NCBI GenBank assembly: GCA_027920525.1
Contig: CP115858.1
Location: 4,154,001-4,218,000, forward strand
DNA from: Chryseobacterium daecheongense
Lineage (GTDB): Bacteria > Bacteroidota > Bacteroidia > Flavobacteriales > Weeksellaceae
DNA length: 64,000 bases
Direction: 5' to 3'
Shown here piece by piece: positions 16,463 through 25,005 of this stretch (within the stretch, counting starts at the first letter, position 1; each line of letters begins with the position of its first letter). Under the pieces are notes generated by a model. That model did no database searches. It had not been told where the DNA came from and was given only the letters and a program-made list of their open reading frames with translations. The translations under genes and the position numbers were made by a program.

Positions 16463-17717
16463 ATTTTTTCCTAAAGAAACTTTTATTTTTTGGCTTTTTG
16501 AAACCAATGTCTTTCTTCTGAGTAGGTTTAGGTTTTCCCTGTCCCGGATTCATAGGTTTATTATTTGAATCCCTTTTTTGTGCAACCAGATTTTCGGTGT
16601 GGAACGGGTGGTCTTTAACCACCGGAATTTTAAGTCCGATAAGTTTTTCCGTATTTCTAAGGTTCAGTAAGTCCAGACCATCTACAAAAGATAAAGAAGT
16701 CCCTTCCGAACCCGCTCTTCCTGTTCTTCCGATTCTGTGAACATAGGTTTCGGAAACATCAGAAAGCTCGTAATTAATTACATATTTCAGCTCATCAATA
16801 TCAATTCCTCTTGCTGCAATATCTGTAGCAACCAATACTCTGGTCTTTCCGGATTTGAAGTTGTTTAGCGCATTTTGACGTGCATTTTGAGATTTATTCC
16901 CATGAATCGCTTCCGTTGAAATGCCATTTTTTTGTAATGTTCTTGCAATCTTATCAGCTCCGTGCTTGGTTCTTGAAAAAACCAAAACAGATTCAGAGAT
17001 ATGATTTTTAAGAATATGTGTAAGTAATCCCAATTTATCTTCTTTCTGAACAAAATAGACAGATTGTTTAATGGTTTCAGCTGTCGAAGAAACAGGCGTT
17101 ACTTCTACCTGTACCGGATTGCTAAGGATGGAATTGGCAAGCTTTTGTATTTCAGGAGGCATAGTTGCAGAGAAAAATAAAGTTTGCCTTCTCTGAGGTA
17201 AAAGCTTAATAATTCTTTTAACGTCATGTACAAATCCCATATCCAGCATTCTGTCAGCTTCATCCAGAACAAATATCTCCAGGTTTTTAAGACTGATAAT
17301 TCCTTGTGCAATGAAGTCAAGGAGTCTCCCCGGTGTTGCTACAAGAATGTCTACTCCTTTTCTTAAAGCTGCTTCTTGTGAGCCCTGTTTTACACCTCCG
17401 AAAATAACTAATTTTCTTAATGGAAGATTTCTTCCGTAAGCATTAAAGCTTTCTTCAATCTGAATAGCCAGTTCCCTTGTAGGCGTTAAAACCAAAGCTT
17501 TGATCTGATTAGTCTTTGGACGTTCCGAAAGGTTCTGGAGAATGGGAATAGCAAAAGCTGCAGTTTTACCGGTTCCGGTCTGCGCCGTTCCCAGTAGATC
17601 TTTTTTCTCTAAAATAGAGGGAATAGCCTTTTGCTGTATAGGAGTTGGTTTTTCATAACCTTCCTGTTGAAGCGCATCTAAAATGGGCTTGATGATTTTT
17701 AAATCTGTAAATAACAA
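16461..17717 (-). CDS. DEAD-box RNA helicase, RhlE-like
   Basis: A 418-residue helicase core with a short basic tail. Motifs: Q motif ([11 protein letters not shown]), AQTGTGKT at 45-52, PTRELA, DEAD ([13 protein letters not shown]), SAT (LFFSATMP), and [10 protein letters not shown]. The tail is Lys/Pro-rich ([18 protein letters not shown]), as in RhlE proteins that act in ribosome maturation and RNA decay. The best start is TTG; no ATG lies near it. A TACCTTTG -7 box about 140 nt upstream implies an unusually long leader, which in cold-responsive helicase mRNAs can regulate expression. Confidence 0.9.
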   Translation of the reverse strand: MLFTDLKIIKPILDALQQEGYEKPTPIQQKAIPSILEKKDLLGTAQTGTGKTAAFAIPILQNLSERPKTNQIKALVLTPTRELAIQIEESFNAYGRNLPLRKLVIFGGVKQGSQEAALRKGVDILVATPGRLLDFIAQGIISLKNLEIFVLDEADRMLDMGFVHDVKRIIKLLPQRRQTLFFSATMPPEIQKLANSILSNPVQVEVTPVSSTAETIKQSVYFVQKEDKLGLLTHILKNHISESVLVFSRTKHGADKIARTLQKNGISTEAIHGNKSQNARQNALNNFKSGKTRVLVATDIAARGIDIDELKYVINYELSDVSETYVHRIGRTGRAGSEGTSLSFVDGLDLLNLRNTEKLIGLKIPVVKDHPFHTENLVAQKRDSNNKPMNPGQGKPKPTQKKDIGFKKPKNKSFFRKK

Positions 17718-17853
17718 AATATATTGCGTATTAAAAATAATGCGGTCGAAGTAGTATACTTCATCATTTTTAGCGAATCTGCTAAAATTGATTAACAGAA
17801 TTTTTAAGTAAAATTAATTACCGAAAGGGCTGAGAATGCCGCGAAATATGCTA

Positions 17854-17861
17854 CAAAGGTA
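17854..17861 (-). promoter_or_regulatory. -7 box (TACCTTTG) predicted for the rhlE-like gene
   Basis: Minus-strand TACCTTTG matches TAnnTTTG and lies 136 nt before the TTG start. No clear -33 element is seen. Confidence 0.45.
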
Positions 17862-17983
17862 GTTAAAATATTTGAAGTTTATTATTTTACTTCCATACCT
17901 GCGCAATTAAGGTCTGTTATCGATATTTTTAATCTGTGAAATGCACAGAAATAGGATCAACGAGTATCAGATGATCATGGGAC

Positions 17984-19018
17984 TTAATGTTTTATCTTCT
18001 TCCATTCCTGATTGAATCTTAGGTCGAACAGGGTTTTATAAAGAGTTGTTAATCCATAACTTCCAACTAAACCATAATCTTTAATCTTTTTGATCTTCCC
18101 GTTGTCATAGGTAATTGTTAAAGTTGACAACTGATCATCGGTCCAACTTACGGAATAATCATCTTTAAGCTCCGGAAAATTAATATAGCCAAGAATTGTT
18201 TCAATTTTTTGAAAATCCGATGCTTTTATTTGGGTTGTAAATTTTCCTTCACCTTTTTCAAAAGTTTTACGGGATTTCCTTTCTATTTTTTCAAAGGAAT
18301 CATTACGGTTGATGAAATTGTAAGTCTTGGCAATAAATTGAGAGGTGCCGTTTTTACTCAATTCAAGCGTAAACACCGGACAGGTTCCAAAACAGGGTTC
18401 TGTTTCAAAAAATATTTTTTCAATAGTATACTTTTGAGGTTCCGGATTATACTCTATGAAATTATCAAATTTATAAGTCAGAATCTTATTGACGATTTTG
18501 TGGTAAAAATTGTATTTCTCAGAATTAAAATCTTCGGTAACTTCATCGTAGAAAACAGAGATATAATCTTTGCCATTTATAGTAGACAATTTCGGGATTA
18601 CAAAATCAAAATGATTCAGAAGTAAACTCCTGGTCATATACTTATTGTCTATATCGAAAATAACCTTTACAACTGCACTACAACTGCCTCTGGATGATTG
18701 ACAGCTGTTGTCATCCCCGATAAATAATAAATCCGTTTTTCCATTATGATCAAAGTCTCCTTTATAAAAACTTTTGTCAACACCCAGACTATCAGCAGTC
18801 CTTTTTATAAGGGGTGACAAATTATCATCTTCAAAGCTCCTGATCGTTTTTAACCTAAACTCAGATAAAAAATCATCTTTTGATTGTGAACATGACCGTA
18901 TAAAATTGACAGCCTCAATGTCTGTTTTGAGGCTGTCAATTTTTGATAAAGTCTTACTGCTTTGTGAAAAACAGGATTGGTAAAATAAAACTAATATGAA
19001 GAACAGTGTTCTATCCAT
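17984..19018 (-). CDS. Secreted protein with C-terminal DUF6438-like domain
   Basis: The chosen ATG gives 344 residues with a signal peptide ([19 protein letters not shown]) that could be a lipoprotein signal ending at Cys16 or a cleaved one. The middle contains [16 protein letters not shown], an FG-GAP/EF-hand-like loop. The C-terminal ~140 residues start at [20 protein letters not shown], a pattern characteristic of DUF6438, and end with [18 protein letters not shown]. Function is unknown. Its ATG overlaps the obgE stop by 8 bases (ATGGATAG), so it is probably translated from the hpt-adk-obgE transcript. A longer start inside obgE was rejected. Confidence 0.75.
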   Translation of the reverse strand: MDRTLFFILVLFYQSCFSQSSKTLSKIDSLKTDIEAVNFIRSCSQSKDDFLSEFRLKTIRSFEDDNLSPLIKRTADSLGVDKSFYKGDFDHNGKTDLLFIGDDNSCQSSRGSCSAVVKVIFDIDNKYMTRSLLLNHFDFVIPKLSTINGKDYISVFYDEVTEDFNSEKYNFYHKIVNKILTYKFDNFIEYNPEPQKYTIEKIFFETEPCFGTCPVFTLELSKNGTSQFIAKTYNFINRNDSFEKIERKSRKTFEKGEGKFTTQIKASDFQKIETILGYINFPELKDDYSVSWTDDQLSTLTITYDNGKIKKIKDYGLVGSYGLTTLYKTLFDLRFNQEWKKIKH

Positions 19019-19994
19019 GTAGTTTTTTCCAGATAACATCCTTAAGTTCCGTAAGTCCTTCACCGGTTACACCCGAGAAGAACAGCGGCTGCCTGTTTTC
19101 AGGAAATTCTGCTGAAATTTCTTTTTTCAGTTCATCGTCCAGAAGGTCTGCTTTTGAAATGGAAATAATAAAGTCTTTATCCAATAATTCCGGATTGTAT
19201 TCTTTAAGCTCATTTTCAAGAATTTTAAACTCCTGGAAATGAGCTTCGGAATCTGCCGGAATAAGGAATAACAAAATTGAATTTCTCTCAATATGTCTTA
19301 GGAATCTATGGCCAAGGCCTTTTCCTTCAGCGGCTCCTTCTATAATCCCCGGGATATCAGCCATTACAAATGATTTGTAATTTCTGTAGTCTACGATTCC
19401 CAGGTTAGGCGTCAATGTTGTAAATGCGTAATTGGCAATTTTAGGTTTTGCCGCGGATACGGAAGCCAACAATGTGGATTTTCCGGCATTCGGGAAACCT
19501 ACAAGCCCTACGTCAGCTAAAATTTTAAGCTCAAAAACCACATAACCTTCCTGTCCCTCCATTCCCGGCTGTGCGTAACGTGGGGTCTGGTTCGTTGAAG
19601 ATTTAAAGTGCTCGTTACCAAGTCCTCCTTTTCCTCCTTCCATCAGGATGATTTCCTGACCATCTTCTAAAATTTCCCCGATGATTTCACCCTCTTCATT
19701 TTTGGCAATGGTTCCGATAGGTACCTCTATATAAACATCGGCACCATAAGCTCCTGTTAACTGATTTTTTCCTCCGTTTTCTCCACGCTCCGCTTTCACG
19801 TGACGGGTATAACGAAGTGGAAGTAAAGTCCATTCCTGAGCATTCCCCTTCATAATAACGTGGCCTCCACGACCTCCGTCTCCACCATCAGGGCCACCTT
19901 TGGGAATGTATTTTTCACGGCGAAGATGCGCAGAACCTGCACCTCCATGACCGCTTTTACAATGAATCTTTACGTAATCTACAAAATTTGACAT
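19011..19994 (-). CDS. obgE: GTPase Obg/CgtA
   Basis: An essential ribosome-assembly GTPase. The glycine-rich Obg domain covers residues 1-158 ([30 protein letters not shown]). The G domain has G1 GFPNAGKST at 166-174, the switch motif TLTPNLG, G3 DIPGIIEGA, and G4 SKADLLD. At 327 residues it lacks the C-terminal OCT domain found in some Obg proteins, as is common outside Firmicutes. It is third in hpt-adk-obgE on the minus strand. The 78-base spacer before it carries an inverted repeat. Confidence 0.95.
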   Translation of the reverse strand: MSNFVDYVKIHCKSGHGGAGSAHLRREKYIPKGGPDGGDGGRGGHVIMKGNAQEWTLLPLRYTRHVKAERGENGGKNQLTGAYGADVYIEVPIGTIAKNEEGEIIGEILEDGQEIILMEGGKGGLGNEHFKSSTNQTPRYAQPGMEGQEGYVVFELKILADVGLVGFPNAGKSTLLASVSAAKPKIANYAFTTLTPNLGIVDYRNYKSFVMADIPGIIEGAAEGKGLGHRFLRHIERNSILLFLIPADSEAHFQEFKILENELKEYNPELLDKDFIISISKADLLDDELKKEISAEFPENRQPLFFSGVTGEGLTELKDVIWKKLHG

Positions 19995-20002
19995 AATTTT
20001 AA

Positions 20003-20064
20003 TTCAAGGTTTAATGTGTAAGGTCCAAAGTTTAAACCTTGAATATTTAACTTTGAACCTTGAA
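20003..20064. repeat. Inverted and degenerate repeat between adk and obgE
   Basis: TTCAAGGTTTAA at 20003-20014 is the exact reverse complement of TTAAACCTTGAA at 20032-20043. A third, related copy TTGAACCTTGAA lies at 20053-20064. The result is a run of CCTTGAA/TTCAAGG words that could form a 12-bp hairpin in the mRNA spacer. It may be a dispersed genomic repeat or an intra-operon processing site. Confidence 0.65.
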
Positions 20065-20072
20065 TCAAAAAT

Positions 20073-20654
20073 TTATTTTTGAATTTTTTCTACTTCAGCA
20101 AACAATTTCTCAGAAATCTCATTGATCTCACCAACTCCGTTTACCTCTACATATTTTCCTTGTTGCTTATATAATTCAGCTACTTCAGCTGTTTTCGCAT
20201 AATATTCTTTAATCCTGTTCTGGATGATTTCTTCGTTGCTGTCATCAGATCTTCCACTGGTTTCTCCTCTTTTCAGCAATCTTTCAACCAAAATTTTATC
20301 TTCAACGATTAATGAAAGACAAACATCAATCTCGTCATTCAGTTCCTCTTTAACGATTTTTTCCAAAGCCGCTGTCTGTACAGCTGTTCTTGGATATCCA
20401 TCGAAAATAAACCCTGCCGCATCGGTTGGTTTTCTCAATTCGTCCACCAACATGTCGATTGTCACCTGGTCCGGAACCAATTCTCCCTTATCGATGTAAG
20501 ATTTAGCTAATTTCCCAAGCTCCGTGTCGTTCTTCATATTGAATCTGAATAGATCACCTGTAGAGATTTGCTTTAAGTTAAATTTTTCGATGAGATTCTG
20601 AGCTTGTGTTCCTTTTCCACTTCCTGGAGGCCCGAACAGAACAATGTTTATCAT
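20073..20654 (-). CDS. adk: Adenylate kinase
   Basis: It interconverts ATP + AMP and 2 ADP. The P-loop is GPPGSGKGTQ at residues 8-17, with the AMP-binding segment STGDLFRFNM and FDGYPRTAVQ. The lid region (LLKRGETSGRSDDSNEEII) is short and lacks the four-Cys zinc site, so this is the short-lid, metal-free type; 193 residues fits. It lies between hpt (45 bases upstream) and obgE, in the same orientation, consistent with an operon. Confidence 0.95.
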   Translation of the reverse strand: MINIVLFGPPGSGKGTQAQNLIEKFNLKQISTGDLFRFNMKNDTELGKLAKSYIDKGELVPDQVTIDMLVDELRKPTDAAGFIFDGYPRTAVQTAALEKIVKEELNDEIDVCLSLIVEDKILVERLLKRGETSGRSDDSNEEIIQNRIKEYYAKTAEVAELYKQQGKYVEVNGVGEINEISEKLFAEVEKIQK

Positions 20655-20699
20655 TTTTATTTAATTAGATATTTTAAGTTTAAATTTCAGGTTTTGAAA

Positions 20700-21254
20700 T
20701 TAATGGTTGATTTTACCTTCTTCTAACTGATATAAATCCGAAAGATTTCTTCCCAATTCATCGTAATCTAATCCGTAACCCAGAACAAATTTATTTGGAA
20801 TTTCCTTTCCAATATAATCCAGTTTAAAATCCTTCTTGTAAACCTCAGGTTTTAGTAAGAAAGAAGCCAGTTTTACAGATTTTGGTCGTTGTGTTTCTTT
20901 GAAATATTTGAAAAGGCTTTCAACAGTATTTCCTGTATCTACGATATCTTCAACCAGAATAATATGACGGTCCTTAACATCTTTCGTCAGCTCCATCTTC
21001 TGGTAAACAATTCCCGTAGATTCCGTTCCTACATAAGAACTCATCTGGATAAAAGCAATCTCACAGTTTCCCGGATAATGCTTTAAAAGATCTGAGAAGA
21101 ACATGATAACTCCGTTCAAAACTCCTATGAAGACAGGAACTTCATCTTTGTAATCCTCATAAATTTTCAGCGCTGTCGCTTTTACTATTTCCTGAATTTC
21201 CGCGTCCTTTAGATAAGGAACAAAAGTTTTGTCGTGAACTTTAATGCTTTCCAT
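20700..21254 (-). CDS. hpt: Hypoxanthine phosphoribosyltransferase
   Basis: A purine-salvage enzyme making IMP or GMP from free bases and PRPP. The PRPP-binding motif is ILVEDIVDTGNTVESL, and VFIGVLNGVIMFFSDLL and the late YGLDYDELGRNLSDLY are typical of HPRT. The 184 residues are standard. It is the first gene of hpt-adk-obgE, with a TAACTTTG promoter box about 20 nt upstream. Its start ATG is divergent from the ABC-F leader. Confidence 0.95.
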   Translation of the reverse strand: MESIKVHDKTFVPYLKDAEIQEIVKATALKIYEDYKDEVPVFIGVLNGVIMFFSDLLKHYPGNCEIAFIQMSSYVGTESTGIVYQKMELTKDVKDRHIILVEDIVDTGNTVESLFKYFKETQRPKSVKLASFLLKPEVYKKDFKLDYIGKEIPNKFVLGYGLDYDELGRNLSDLYQLEEGKINH

Positions 21255-21273
21255 AAAAAAATTTAGTAGTTGG

Positions 21274-21281
21274 CAAAGTTA
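21274..21281 (-). promoter_or_regulatory. -7 box (TAACTTTG) for hpt-adk-obgE
   Basis: Minus-strand TAACTTTG matches TAnnTTTG and lies 19 nt before the hpt ATG. The -33 element is not clear. Confidence 0.5.
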
Positions 21282-21334
21282 CGGATTTTTGATTTTTGAT
21301 TAAAATGTTTTTATGTTTAATCTATTATTTGCAT

Positions 21335-21342
21335 TATATTTG
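21335..21342 (+). promoter_or_regulatory. -7 box (TATATTTG) for the ABC-F gene
   Basis: TATATTTG matches TAnnTTTG. With transcription starting near 21350, it leaves a leader of about 100 nt before the ATG at 21452. Confidence 0.5.
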
Positions 21343-21380
21343 CATACACAAAACCTAAAAATACGCTCATGTAGGATATA

Positions 21381-21450
21381 ATTTCTTTCAGATTTGATCA
21401 GATGATAATCCCCTTGGATTATTGATGTTTAACTTTAATTAGAAAGAAAT
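21381..21450 (+). promoter_or_regulatory. Structured leader with two tiny ORFs before the ABC-F gene (candidate attenuator)
   Basis: ATTTCTTTC at 21381-21389 pairs perfectly with GAAAGAAAT at 21442-21450, which ends 1 nt before the ATG and would cover the ribosome entry site. Inside lies a second perfect stem, ATAATCC at 21405-21411 with GGATTAT at 21416-21422, loop CCTT. Two short ORFs occupy the region: 21402-21425 (MIIPLDY) and 21425-21442 (MFNFN), coupled through TGATG. The second uORF ends inside the outer stem. This is the layout expected for ribosome-mediated induction; the regulation is inferred. Confidence 0.5.
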
Positions 21451-21451
21451 C

Positions 21452-23041
21452 ATGATTTTTCTACAAAATATATCCTATAGGTTTCCCAACAGAGACCTGC
21501 TTTTTAATCATATCAATGTAACGATCCCAACATCTTCAAAAACGGCTTTGGTCGGAAGTAATGGCATGGGAAAATCTACCCTGCTTAAAATTATAGCAAA
21601 TGAAATCCAACCTTTGGAAGGGAACTTACATATTGAAGGAAATTTATATTACGTTCCGCAAATGTTTGGAAACTTTAATCATCTTACCATTGCAGAAAGC
21701 CTGAAAATTGACCAAAAACTAAATGCTTTACAGAAGATTAGCAGTGGCGAAGTAGACGACATTTATTTTGATATTCTCAACGATGATTGGGATATTGAAG
21801 ATCGTTGCCAAATGGCTTTACAATACTGGCAGCTTGAGAACCTGGATTTAAATCAAAAACTAGAGGGCCTGAGCGGAGGACAGAAGACAAAAGTCTTTCT
21901 TGCATGTTTACAGATTCATCAGCCGGATATCATATTGCTGGATGAACCCACTAACCACCTCGATCTTGAAGGACGGAGTCTGTTATATGACTATATCGCG
22001 AAAACAAGTGCTACAATAGTTATTGTGAGTCACGACAGAACTTTATTAAATCTGGTTGATATAATTTACGAATTGAGCAATCAGGGCATTTCAACGTATG
22101 GTGGAAATTTTGATTTTTATGTTGAACAAAAGGAAGTAGAGGAGGAGGCATTGCATCATGATATTCATGCCAAGGAGCGGGCTTTGAAAAAGGCAAAGGA
22201 AAAAGAAAGGGAGACCTTGGAAAGAAAACAAAAATTAGATGCCCGGGGAAAGAAAAAGCAGGAAAAATCAGGAGTTGCAAGAATTATGATGAATACCCTC
22301 CGGAATAATGCTGAAAAGAATACCTCCAAACTCAAGAATATTCATGCCGAAAAGATTAGTGATCTTTCCGCAGGACTTAGGGGATTGCGTTCATCTGTGA
22401 AAAATACAGAACAAATGAAAGTAAATTTCAACGATTCTGATCTTCACACAGGGAAAATTCTTATGACAGCGGATGATATTAATTTCAGATATCATGAAAA
22501 ACTCTTATGGGCTAAAAATCTGGATCTCGAAATCAGAAGTGGGGATCGTATTTGTGTGAAAGGACCGAACGGCTCCGGAAAAACGACTTTAATTAAACTT
22601 TTAATTGGTGATTTGGATGCTTCCATTGGAACTATTTCAAGAACTGATTTTAATAGTATTTATATTGATCAGGAATATTCGTTAATTGCTCAGGAGGCAA
22701 CCATTTATGAATTTGCCCAAAGGTTTAATGATAATGCGTTACAGGAGTCCGAAGTAAAAACCATATTGTCCAGATTTTTATTTGGAAAAGAAACATGGGA
22801 TAAAAAAGGAGAAATGTTAAGTGGAGGAGAGCGCCTTAGGCTTTTATTGTGTGGGCTTTCCATCAGTAATAAGGCTCCCGATATCATTGTTCTCGATGAG
22901 CCCACAAATAATCTGGATTTGCAAAATGTAGAGATTCTTACCAATTCCATTAAAGATTATAAGGGGACGTTATTAGTGATTTCTCATGATGAAATCTTCC
23001 TGGATGAGATTGGTATAGAAAGTGAAATTGTGCTGGATTAA
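21452..23041 (+). CDS. ABC-F family ATPase (ribosome-associated, possible antibiotic-protection type)
   Basis: There are two nucleotide-binding domains and no membrane segments in 529 residues. NBD1: Walker A GSNGMGKST at 35-43, signature LSGGQ, Walker B IILLDEPTNHLD. NBD2: GPNGSGKTT, LSGGERLRL, IIVLDEPTNNLD. The charged linker between them (about residues 225-310) is the P-site tRNA interaction region of ABC-F proteins. Members act on the ribosome, either as translation factors or by dislodging antibiotics. The structured, uORF-bearing leader resembles those of inducible resistance ABC-F genes, but the sequence alone does not prove resistance. Confidence 0.9.
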   Translation: MIFLQNISYRFPNRDLLFNHINVTIPTSSKTALVGSNGMGKSTLLKIIANEIQPLEGNLHIEGNLYYVPQMFGNFNHLTIAESLKIDQKLNALQKISSGEVDDIYFDILNDDWDIEDRCQMALQYWQLENLDLNQKLEGLSGGQKTKVFLACLQIHQPDIILLDEPTNHLDLEGRSLLYDYIAKTSATIVIVSHDRTLLNLVDIIYELSNQGISTYGGNFDFYVEQKEVEEEALHHDIHAKERALKKAKEKERETLERKQKLDARGKKKQEKSGVARIMMNTLRNNAEKNTSKLKNIHAEKISDLSAGLRGLRSSVKNTEQMKVNFNDSDLHTGKILMTADDINFRYHEKLLWAKNLDLEIRSGDRICVKGPNGSGKTTLIKLLIGDLDASIGTISRTDFNSIYIDQEYSLIAQEATIYEFAQRFNDNALQESEVKTILSRFLFGKETWDKKGEMLSGGERLRLLLCGLSISNKAPDIIVLDEPTNNLDLQNVEILTNSIKDYKGTLLVISHDEIFLDEIGIESEIVLD

Positions 23042-23110
23042 TGCAGCGATAAGTATTTTAAGAATGATACTTTTTGAGTTGCGGGGATTTTAGGGTCGAT
23101 AATATTTTGG

Positions 23111-23180
23111 AATAATCATTCCGAAGGAATCTAACTGTTAAATGTGAATAATGGCTTTGGAATCCTTCGGAATGATTATT
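23111..23180. repeat. Imperfect 20-bp inverted repeat (REP/MITE-like)
   Basis: AATAATCATTCCGAAGGAAT at 23111-23130 mirrors 23161-23180 (AATCCTTCGG then AATGATTATT) with one mismatch, around a 30-nt loop. The CCGAAGGAAT core resembles intergenic palindromes that I recall from Chryseobacterium genomes. It lies between the convergent ABC-F and secreted-protein genes and could also end transcription. Confidence 0.65.
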
Positions 23181-23186
23181 TAGCAC

Positions 23187-23777
23187 CTATTTTATTTCAA
23201 TGTTCGGTAATTGATAATTTCCAACTACTTCTATTAATTTGGAAGAGTTATTTTTCAAATTATTGAAGAAACTTTCTATATTTTCTTTATATCCCCTTTC
23301 ACTAACGCCGAAAAGTAGGACTCCTTTACTTTTATTGTTTGAAATAAGTTTATAACGGTAAACATTTCTTTCTGCGATGAGTATTTCTTTCCCATCTTTC
23401 GAATTCTCAGTAATGAAAAAATCTAAGATATATTCTTCGCCGTTTTCATAGATTTTATAATTGACGACCGGATTGGATTTTTTCAGGTTCTCAAGTTCAG
23501 TTACTTTTCGATTAATTGCATCTTCAATTTTAAGAGTTCCCTGAATATAATCGATCATAACTAATGTGCCGTATTTTTCGATTTTCTCGGTTGGGCTTAG
23601 GTATTCTTGTTTGTAGTAATTCTCATTAGGATGAGAGCTCCAGATTAGATTATAGAATGTATTATCAATTTTAATAGGTCCGGGAATACTCAGATACTCA
23701 TTAATTTTATTTTGTGCGTCTAAAGAAAGGGAAGGGAATAGAAACAGGATAATAAGAAGGAGTGATTTTTTAGACAT
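23187..23777 (-). CDS. Hypothetical secreted protein
   Basis: The 196-residue protein starts with a clear signal peptide (KKSLLLIILFLFPSLSLDAQ). No lipobox follows, so it is probably periplasmic or exported. The mature part is mixed alpha/beta, with no motif that I recognise. One stretch (LLFGVSERGYKENIESFFNNLK) gives an amphipathic helix near the C-terminus. Spacing to both neighbours is loose, so it looks monocistronic. Function is unknown. Confidence 0.7.
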   Translation of the reverse strand: MSKKSLLLIILFLFPSLSLDAQNKINEYLSIPGPIKIDNTFYNLIWSSHPNENYYKQEYLSPTEKIEKYGTLVMIDYIQGTLKIEDAINRKVTELENLKKSNPVVNYKIYENGEEYILDFFITENSKDGKEILIAERNVYRYKLISNNKSKGVLLFGVSERGYKENIESFFNNLKNNSSKLIEVVGNYQLPNIEIK

Positions 23778-23863
23778 GTTTGCTTTTAATTTTTGTGTTG
23801 GTATTGATGATCAAATATACAATAATCAAAATGCCTAAAATGAAAGAGTTATAAGGATATTTG

Positions 23864-24799
23864 TTACAAAAGTTTCTCAATCCACTTGTAAATGTGATCC
23901 AGAACCTCTTCCCGGATTTCCTCATTCATAATTTCATGCCTCATTTCAGGGTAGATACTGTAATCCACCTTAATGAATCCATCCTGTTTTAAATTATTTA
24001 CTGTTTGCATAACTCCTTTTCCAAAATTCCCGATAGGATCGTTTTTTCCACTAACAAATAAAAAAGGGAAGGATTTGGAAATGGGATTTGCCCAGTTTCT
24101 TTTAGTTGCTTTTTTATACAGTTTGAATAATGCATAAAATGCATTGTTGGTAAAAGGAATTCCAGAAAGTTCATCCTGAGTAAAAGCATCTCTATTGGCT
24201 TCATTGAGGCTTAGCCAGCTTGTGTCGCCAAAATTTTTATCTTTTCTGAAATGGTTGTTGTTTACAAAATTAAAAAGTGAATTGAAAAATGTTTTTTGTT
24301 TGGGTGCTATTTTATTGGCGATTGAAAAATAGGTATTCAAAAGACAGATACCCGCTAAAGTACCTCCGGTGCCAACGATGACAGCTCCTGTAAGCCGGTT
24401 GCTAATTCTTTGAAGAAGACACCGTGTAACAAAAGAACCCATCGAATGACCGAGGACAAAATGGGGGACATCAGGATATTGATCGCTCAAGTGATCACTC
24501 ATCATTTCCGCATCATCGATCAATTTTTTATCCGGTCGGTTCAATTGAAAAAATCCGATATCTTTTTTTTCTTTCACTGATTTTCCATGTCCCAGATGAT
24601 CGTAAGTGATTACGGCTAATCCGTGACCGGCAAAATATTCTGCTATTTCTTTATACCTTCCGCTATGTTCCTGCATTCCATGGATAATTAAAAGACTTGC
24701 CTTTATCTCATTCGTCTCAGGGGTAAATACATTGTAAAAAAGTTTAGGCTGATCGCTGGTATTTTTAGACAAGTATCCTGTTTGATGTAATGTTCTCAT
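23864..24799 (-). CDS. Alpha/beta hydrolase, monoacylglycerol-lipase/lysophospholipase type
   Basis: A serine hydrolase of 311 residues. The oxyanion region IIHGMQEHSGRYKEIAEYFA and TYDHLGHGKS are typical of the Hydrolase_4 (monoglyceride lipase) family. The nucleophile elbow is GHSMG, the acid is in SGKNDPIGNFG, and the catalytic His is in MRHEIMNE near the C-terminus. No signal peptide is visible. An in-frame TTG 27 bases further upstream would add nine residues; the ATG was preferred. It probably cleaves acyl esters such as monoglycerides. Confidence 0.88.
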   Translation of the reverse strand: MRTLHQTGYLSKNTSDQPKLFYNVFTPETNEIKASLLIIHGMQEHSGRYKEIAEYFAGHGLAVITYDHLGHGKSVKEKKDIGFFQLNRPDKKLIDDAEMMSDHLSDQYPDVPHFVLGHSMGSFVTRCLLQRISNRLTGAVIVGTGGTLAGICLLNTYFSIANKIAPKQKTFFNSLFNFVNNNHFRKDKNFGDTSWLSLNEANRDAFTQDELSGIPFTNNAFYALFKLYKKATKRNWANPISKSFPFLFVSGKNDPIGNFGKGVMQTVNNLKQDGFIKVDYSIYPEMRHEIMNEEIREEVLDHIYKWIEKLL

Positions 24800-24947
24800 A
24801 TCATAAACTATCTTTATTATTCTCAAACGCTACTCAAATATACACATAAATAAAAGATTTTTGGTTTGATGATAGATCAATGATGTCGTAAAAAATGCCT
24901 GTAATTCTATGATTTTAAACTAGAATGAAAATAAATTTTCCACATAA

Positions 24948-24979
24948 TTTGCCCACCCTATTTTTTCAGAGTAATTTTG
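24948..24979 (+). promoter_or_regulatory. purA promoter
   Basis: TTTG at 24948-24951, exactly 20 nt, then TAATTTTG at 24972-24979: a full match to the Bacteroidota promoter, 26 nt before the ATG. Confidence 0.75.
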
Positions 24980-25005
24980 CATGAATCTAAAAACAATAGT
25001 AAAAT

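Noticed and set aside
19794..19803. TTTCACGTGA, the core of a parS site
   Set aside because: Only the central ten bases match and the flanks do not. It lies in the conserved Obg domain coding sequence, so coding constraint explains it.
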